DNA of 6,213 bases from Planococcus sp. (in: firmicutes) (lineage in GTDB: Bacteria > Bacillota > Bacilli > Bacillales_A > Planococcaceae). The DNA lies in contig JASLAI010000143.1 of NCBI GenBank assembly GCA_030147225.1, forward strand, positions 1 through 6,213, read 5' to 3'. The translations under genes were made by a program, and so were the position numbers. Each line of letters opens with the position of its first letter. The first letter of the stretch is position 1. Shown piece after piece: positions 5,540 to 6,213 of the stretch. The notes beneath the pieces were generated by a model that ran no database searches, was not told where the DNA came from, and worked only from the letters and a program-made list of their open reading frames with translations.

Positions 5540-5572
5540 TGGGTCATTTACCGGATGTGTATAGCTTGAGAC

Positions 5573-5620
5573 AAAAAAACGCAGCCAATCCCAATTTACG
5601 GAAGTCGGCCACGCATTTTT
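5573..5620 (-). terminator. Terminator of the sodium/calcium antiporter gene (G-U rich stem)
   Basis: In the minus-strand RNA, GCGUGGCCGACUUCC (5614-5600) pairs imperfectly with GGGAUUGGCUGCG (5592-5580) through many G-U pairs. The flanking AAAAA (5620-5616) pairs with the following U run (5579-5573). The stem begins 8 nt after the antiporter stop. The G-U pairs become C-A mismatches on the plus strand, so it should act in one direction only. Confidence 0.65.
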
Positions 5621-5628
5621 GTATTTTC

Positions 5629-6213
5629 TTAGTAAGTGAAATTCATGTAAGATGCTGCAAAGTATACGATTAAAATGATAACCGATGGCAAGGCATAAGA
5701 AAATACAGAAGCACTTTTTTTCCGGTATAGAGAATACAAGGCCAGTAATGACATGATCAGAACGCCGACAGCGATAATCATATTCGCTCCAGAAACGTCC
5801 AACATGATAGGGCCAGCAGTATAGACAGGGTCTGACAAAGCCAAGATAATCATATTGAAGATATTGCTTCCTAGAATTGCCCCGACCGCCATATTGACAT
5901 TGCTCAAACGCAACGCGACAAAGACAGAAATGGCCTCCGGAAGGGAAGTAGCTGCTGCAATTAGAAAACTGCCGATAAAGCTGGAACCAATGCCGGTTAT
6001 AATGGCAATTTGATCTCCTGTAATTGATAACGCCGTACCCGCTGCAAGAATAACCAAAGCCGCGACGATGAAACGAACAATCGCAGCTTTTGGCGATAAT
6101 GAAGCACTCGGATTTTCAGGCTCTTCTTCCGACTCTACGATTGCTTCTGCTTCAGGATCCAATGAAGGCAACTTGTTGATAACTACCATACCGACAATAT
6201 AGGTAATTGCGAT
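5629..6213 (-). CDS. Sodium/calcium antiporter (CaCA family), C-terminal half, truncated by window edge
   Basis: The 194 visible residues form the C-terminal half of a CaCA-superfamily cation antiporter, an integral membrane protein exchanging Na+ (or H+) for Ca2+. The second alpha repeat is clear at about 76-120: GSSFIGSFLIAAATSLPE (76-93) carries the ion-binding Glu93, and GSNIFN (115-120) carries the conserved Asn. The canonical GT before the alpha-repeat leucine is replaced by GS-F. It is preceded by the end of one membrane helix (about 1-12) and a strongly acidic cytoplasmic linker, IVESEEEPE (25-33), that normally joins the two inverted halves. Hydrophobic segments follow to the end, with a basic YRKK loop before the last. 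The frame stays open through 6213, so the ATG at 6189 is internal and the true start lies outside the window. A terminator follows the stop. Ion selectivity is inferred from family only. Confidence 0.92.
   Translation of the reverse strand: MAITYIVGMVVINKLPSLDPEAEAIVESEEEPENPSASLSPKAAIVRFIVAALVILAAGTALSITGDQIAIITGIGSSFIGSFLIAAATSLPEAISVFVALRLSNVNMAVGAILGSNIFNMIILALSDPVYTAGPIMLDVSGANMIIAVGVLIMSLLALYSLYRKKSASVFSYALPSVIILIVYFAASYMNFTY

Noticed and set aside
1..6213. Search for CRISPR repeats, insertion-sequence ends, tRNAs, toxin-antitoxin pairs or defence genes
   Set aside because: No regularly spaced repeats, transposase fragments, tRNA folds or defence-type domains were found; all substantial frames belong to ordinary Bacillales families.

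Overview
The window looks like a chromosomal core segment of a low-GC Gram-positive rod, most likely a Planococcaceae member (Planococcus/Sporosarcina-like) within Bacillales. This rests on Bacillus-type gene content and order (hpr, a YtxH-family gene, trpP, hit and, divergently, ecsA-ecsB), strong Shine-Dalgarno sites, SigA-like promoters and U-rich hairpin terminators. Genus assignment is inference from protein similarity recalled from memory. I see no mobile element, CRISPR array, tRNA or rRNA.

Layout. Positions 1-276 (minus) hold the N-terminal 92 codons of the MarR-type regulator Hpr/ScoC, running off the left edge. Positions 277-604 are mainly non-coding and contain the hpr promoter and the terminator of the next gene. 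Then, all on the minus strand, come a small YtxH-family membrane-anchored coiled-coil protein (605-1030), the tryptophan transporter TrpP (1156-1686) and the histidine-triad protein Hit (1791-2222). A 109-bp divergent promoter region separates hit from the plus-strand ecsA-ecsB pair (2332-4267), which encodes an ABC ATPase and its membrane partner with overlapping reading frames. ecsB converges on an M20-family amidohydrolase (4309-5478, minus), and both end in one shared long hairpin. The right edge carries the C-terminal half of a CaCA-family sodium/calcium antiporter (5629-6213, minus), running off the window.

Functional links. In B. subtilis, Ecs and Hpr both influence exoprotein production, competence and sporulation, and they are neighbours there too. 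The third gene of the B. subtilis operon, ecsC, is not present downstream of ecsB here. trpP has a clear own promoter overlapping the end of hit. Its leader has a hairpin and a run of NAG triplets at exact 5-nt spacing across the ribosome binding site, which suggests TRAP-type translational control. Nothing in the window clearly amounts to a new defence or mobile system; the notable points are regulatory and architectural.
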